Source: Trochalopteron elliotii (lineage: Eukaryota; Chordata; Aves; Passeriformes; Leiothrichidae). From it: a DNA stretch of 64,000 bases. The stretch is taken from the NCBI GenBank assembly GCA_024734555.1, contig JANPWX010000010.1:3353066-3417065 (forward strand). The letters run 5' to 3'. Below the pieces are notes generated by a model, which was not told where the DNA came from, did not search any database, and saw only the letters and a program-made list of their open reading frames with translations. Position 1 is the stretch's first letter. Every line of letters begins with the position of its first letter. Position numbers and translations under genes: made by a program. Below, one piece after another: positions 45,201 through 51,200 of this stretch.

Positions 45201-48200
45201 GAGCCAAATGGCTGTTCCAATCCAGATGACTCAAGAAAAGAGGCATTCTCCAGAAAGTCCTTCAATTGCAGTTGTAGAGTCAGAACTAGTGGCCGAATAT
45301 ATCACAACTGGTAAGTGGCTAAGGTAGTGTGAGGGTGGCTTTGCAGTTGAACTCTGAGGACTTAATTTTGGAGTTTTCACTTTTGTGTTTTTGCTGTAAT
45401 TTTCTGTAGAGGAAATGAGTCTTTTCTTCCACTGCTGAGACTCTGTGCAGTGAACAGAGATTGCATCTGCCTTGCTGGGGCATAAGGGAAGATGTTTCTA
45501 ACTGAAACCTTTGAATAGATTTGAGTAGGGTAGCCCATTTGAGTAGATTTTCTGTTCCTGGATGTAGAAGAGAGACTGTCCCACTACCCTTAAACGAAAA
45601 TGTCCAGTAAGGAGAAACTAGAAAAGCTACAGGAACTGTAGCTGAGTTTTTGTACGTAGTGAAAGGAGTCAGACATTGAGTTTGTTAAAATCCACATAGT
45701 CCTGGTTAAAGCCAGGTGTGCATTTAGCATACTAATGTAGCCCCAGTTTCTTCATTTGCTAGAAAACTTTGAACTAATAAAAGTGCACTTTTAAAATATA
45801 TGTTACTCAGATTCATCTCTTTAAATTCTTGACTCCTCCTGTTTGGACATCCATTTTGTGCAAGTCCTTTCTCTTGTCTCTCTGATGTTCCCTGTTACCC
45901 CAGAACACTGGGTATGAGCCACTTCCCATACATACATGAAAGGATCAGATTACCTGTTTTCCATTTTAATTTCTTAAACCCACATTGCTGGTCTATATAT
46001 TATTTGGAAAGTGAAAGCAAAAAAGTGTTAGAAATCTACACTGGAAAAGAGAAATAAAACTTAATTGTATTAAAGTGTATTACTGCATGTATGTTGATCC
46101 AGTGATTTTAGTGCTAATTACCTAATCTGATATTTTCATTTTGTTCTGTACCTCCTCTCTTTGCTCCCATCCCTTGAACGGCCTGAATTTAAGTTGTGTG
46201 AAATTGGAGCTGGGGGGATGTTATTATTTTTCTTTTAAATAGCACTTACTGTTTCTGGCTTCAATTTCGAATGTTTGAATCATGCTGCCTTGGATCTCCT
46301 TTAAAACAAACTCCAGAGTATAATAAATGGTGTTAAAGTGCTTTCCAGTTAGCAGCTGGATATCTTCCTGACACAGATATTGTGCATTGAGCTTCTCTTC
46401 AAGGTTCTAGTTTTTGATGGTCTTGCTGTGAAAGTTGATGTATAAGAGGGCTTTTTGCAGGGAGGATGGAAAATTACAGTCAGTGTCTTTGTAGACTTCA
46501 GTACTTTTCTGCAGCTTACAAGACATACAAAGTACAATGACTAAAAATTTCCAGGAGATATGGAAATACTATTTTAAATATTAGGATTTCTGTAAACATT
46601 GATTTGAAATGTGGGAATCTAGCAGAGAAGTGCAGACGACTCCTATGGGTTGACAGCAGCAGGTTCTGCTGAAGCACTAAACTGGTTATTTTGCAGTTAG
46701 ATTTTTGTCCCTTTCTCCAGTTTCTCTGAACATTGCCAAGGAATGCAAGTAATTGAGTTTCTTTTTGGTTTAGTTTGTGCTTCTCTGAATATCAGTAACC
46801 CACACAGCTATGTTTTCTGCTAAAAATTCAGTAGTAAGATAGTAAAGAATATATAGTCTGTTATGAAATGTCCTACATGGGCCTAGACCAGAGGATTAGG
46901 TATTTGGGAGCTGGGATTCTGCATGTGCTTCCTCATGAGCTGAAGAGAGCAGTTCACACATCTTAGTGTCACCATTTTTTGTCTGTCTGCAGACTCAGGA
47001 AGACAACACTGTATTGGTTCACATTCGGAAGAATATCTACACAACCATATAGGTTAGAAACTTTATTTCTAAATTAAGTTTTCAATTGTGTAGGAATTGT
47101 TGGGAGATACCCAGGATAAATCTGGCACAGCATGCAGGCCAGTATTGATATAAACCAATTTTCTTGGAGTGGGAAAGTAAAATTATCATATTAATTCAAA
47201 ATTTGACCTTTCTTTGGATATTCTGGAAGGTCGCTAGAAACTTTTTGTTATGTTACAACTGAGTTTAAACTTTGCTTATTCTCTTTCTGTGATTAAATAT
47301 TTTGTAACTAAGAAATTAGATTACAGAAATATTTGCATATTAGTATGGACAGACCTAAAGTGATTTATATTCATATCTTAGCAGTGACTGGAATATAGAA
47401 TGTTTGTTTGGGTTTTTTTTTTCTCAGCAGCACATGATTTTTCTGTCAATCCACTGTGCAATTAGAGGCCTATCACTACAGCTCTGTAACTCAAGATAGA
47501 TCTGTTCTCAAAAGTGACATAGACCCATAACAAGGTCTCAGTTTTTTTGATCTATCATTTCTAATCAACCTCACTTGCTTTCATAATAGCCCAACATTTT
47601 CTGTCTGCTAATCTTTCAAATTTAGCTTATGCTCTGGGGAGTATTGTGTGCAGTTTATCAGTGGTAGAAACCTGGTGAGCAAGGCTTGCTGTTCTTAATT
47701 GCAGTCAATTGTGGAGGTGCTTTTAACAGTGTAGAAACCACAGAATAACTTGTGTTCTACAGCAATATTCTAGTGCCAGGTGAACATCAAGTATAAACTC
47801 TGCTTGTGGAATCGGTGTATTGGGAAAGGGTGGCCAGAGGAGGCTTGGACCAAGTGTGGTTACTTAGGAAACAGACAAAAAGCAAAACCCCCGAGTTACT
47901 ACTTCAAAAGGTTTCTCAGAATAGATCTATCCAATAAGGTTGACACTAGCACACGGTGAAAGACATTTTCCATACTTAGATCTTTTTCACTCATATATGC
48001 TTTCAGTTGAAGCTTAACTGCAGAGCAAACAGTTGAAGTTCCTGCAGTTAGTTCTGGAGAAGTGCTACTGACCTCTTTACTTTCAGTCAGTCATCGGTCC
48101 CAGCCCCATCAGTCATCTCAGCCCCAGAGGACTCTGCTGCAGCATGTGGCTCAGTCGCAGACAGCAACGCAGACTTCGGTTGTGGTGAAATCTATTCCTG

Positions 48201-51200
48201 CATCCTCCACTGGCGCCATTACCCATATCATGCAGCAGGTTGGATCCTTTCTTTTCCCAGAAGTCTATAAACAGCAGTAGGTCATATAAATTACGTAGGA
48301 CCAGGGCTTATTCTGAATGTATGTATCATGGTGCTGCCACCAAAAATGTTCAGCGTACAGGCAAATTAATGATTTTAATATTGGTTCATTGGCCAAGGGA
48401 GAGAAGGTATAGATTAAATATTAGAAATAAATATTAGGGATAAATTCTTTACTGTAGGGTATAGTGAGGCATTGGCATGGATTGCTTGGGGAAGTTGTGG
48501 ATGCTGCATCCCTGGAAGTGTTCAGGGTCAGGTTGGACAGGACTTGAAGCAAGCTGGTCTAGTGGAGGGTGTCCCTGCCTGTGGCAGGGGTGTTGAACTA
48601 GATGGTACTTAAGGTATTTTCCAACCCAAACCATTCTGTGATTGTGTTTTGATGATGAGGGTTGTTGTAGTGTTGTGGTGACCTGACCTCTTTAGATTAT
48701 ATTGGTAATGTAGGGGTAAGAGGACTGAAATTGAATCTGGTCAGTACATGGAGCACACAGTATCTTTTCCATTTGATGTCTTTAGTTTGTCAATAAGAAA
48801 ACTTCCCCGAATCAAAAACTCAGATCATATTTAGATCAGGACTCTAAGGATTCCAAACAATTTGAACAAACAGTGGAACTTGTGGTGAAATCTTGTTGAA
48901 GCCACTTGAATGACTGATCAGGACCTGCTCATCTCGGCAGTGCTTTAACTAGGGATCTGAGTTCTTGAAGTGGGAACTTCAGGTGCAGTCTAGAACAGTA
49001 CTGCATTAGTTATAAAACTCATGTTAGGCAGGTGTTGGATTAGGCTGTTTGGTCTTGCTAACACCATTTGTCAGTACATTTATACATTTTGGTTTACAAA
49101 GCATAGGTTGCTTGTTCCCTCAAAAAGTCAAATGTTTGTGTAATGCCCAAGAAAAATTGCAATGCAATTTTGAGAAAGGAAGAAGATAGGATCTCTACTG
49201 AAATAGGACAGCCTGTAGTTACATGGGGCCCTGCAGGAGAAACCCTAGAGGAAATGATTAGGCTTTCAAGAGGCAGAATAAAAATGTATTATGCAGAGAG
49301 ACTCTGGCTTGAATGTGGAGCTACTGGCTCAGCCACCTGCTACTCCCTGCTGCTTCATATCCAACTGCCAACCTTAGGGAGCTTTGAATCTCAGTGTGAC
49401 ACAAGCAAGATCTACGTAATCCCACTGAGGGTTAGTTGTGAAGCTCATGTTCTCACATAGAGATGTACCACAGTTTAACATGATAAAAATAGATCTTGAT
49501 TGCTTATGTATTGTTAAATACCCACATAAGAGTATCTTTTTATGCATGAATTGGGAGTCTGTAATGGTAAAACAAGTCAAAGTAGTACATTTGAAACATT
49601 AAAAATTCCTTCTAGCTTGTGTATTATATTTGTCTTTACTAACTTGCTCTAAATTTTTCTTCTTAAGGCCTTAAGCAGTCACACTGCATTTACCAAACAC
49701 AGTGAACAACTTGGAACTGAGGAAGGAGAAGTGGAAGAGATGGACACCTTAGATCCTCAGACTGGCCTGTTTTACAGATCTGCCCTGACACAATCACAGT
49801 CACAAAAGCAGCAAAAACTGAGTCAGCCGCAGCTGGAACAGACTCAATTGCAAGTGAAAACTCTGCAGTGTTTCCAGACTAAGCAGAAGCAGACAATCCA
49901 CCTGCAGGCTGATCAAATCCAGCACAAACTCCCACAAATGCCCCAGCTTTCCATAAGGCATCAAAAGCTAACCCCCCTGCAGCAGGAGCAAGCACAGACC
50001 AAACCAGATGCACAGCACCCCCCACACCATATGATGGCCAAAGAAAGGCAACTCCCTACCTTAGTGGCACAGCCACAGCAAACTGTAGTACAGGTGCTTG
50101 CAGTAAAAACCACGCAGCAGCTGCCCAAACTGCAACAGGCACCAACGGCACAAAAAATCTACGTGCAACCCCAGCCCCCCCAGAGTCAAATGCAGCTACC
50201 TGCCTCTTCAGAGAAACAGCCAGCAAGCCAGGTAACGGAATATTGATAGCATGCAAAATACACGTCGCTGTTCAAGGAAAAAAATAAAACACCGACCCTA
50301 TCGCTGTAGCAGTGTTTTGTCCTGGCAAGAGAGAATCCCTCATTCTGCTGGGAGTAATTACCCCAGCAGAAGGTTGACACTAGGAGAGAGAAGCACATGT
50401 TATAGGGGAAAAATCTATAGAGCTCACAAACGTGTTTTATTGGACAGTTTTTATTAATTTCAGCCACCATTGGTGCATGGAATTTGTCCCTAGTTATTTT
50501 CTTCTAATTTTTTAGATAATGACGCATTAGTAATTTCCATTCCCGTAGCACTTTTTATTTCTGTAGAAATAAAGATGAATACACTGCAGTCTCCTAATGC
50601 TTTCCATTGTTCCTCTTCCTTTACATCTTCCTGAAGTTATATGGCTTTCATGTACAGGAGTAATTTGATTTTCCTTGGGAGGGAAAAAGGCAGAGACTGA
50701 GGAAGATGGGAAAAAATGTATTTTAACTGTCTCCAGAAAAGTACAATTTTTTTTTGGCCCTTTCAGGAATAGATGTGAAAACTAGCAAACATACCAGGGG
50801 GCTGTAAATCCCAAAGGAAAATTAGCCTACTGCTACAATCCTTATCTGGCAGCCTAAAAAGCTGCTTTTCCCCAGGCTTCAATTAACTGTTGCCCTGTCA
50901 TTGCTAATTCCTTTGTTAAAACACTGAGTTTCAATTGTCTTCCTAATTGCAAGTATGTTGTTTGTGCCATTCTGTCCTTGGAAATATTGATGAGGATTTC
51001 AATAAAAATATATTAACTGTAATATGCACAACAAAAATTTGATTTTCAGGTGCAACATCTAACTGTAATGCAAGGATCCACTGTTAGAGAGATAACTTGA
51101 GGGGCATGAGCCTCCTTTTGTTTCAAAGGTAGCAGGTGGCAGTTCTGTGCCCAAACTGGCATTGCTGGTTACCAGCCTATTTCCCATGCAGGCATCCACG

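Noticed and set aside
49143..49460. 105-codon frame in EMSY intron 17
   Set aside because: No homology and no matching splice signals in the EMSY phase.
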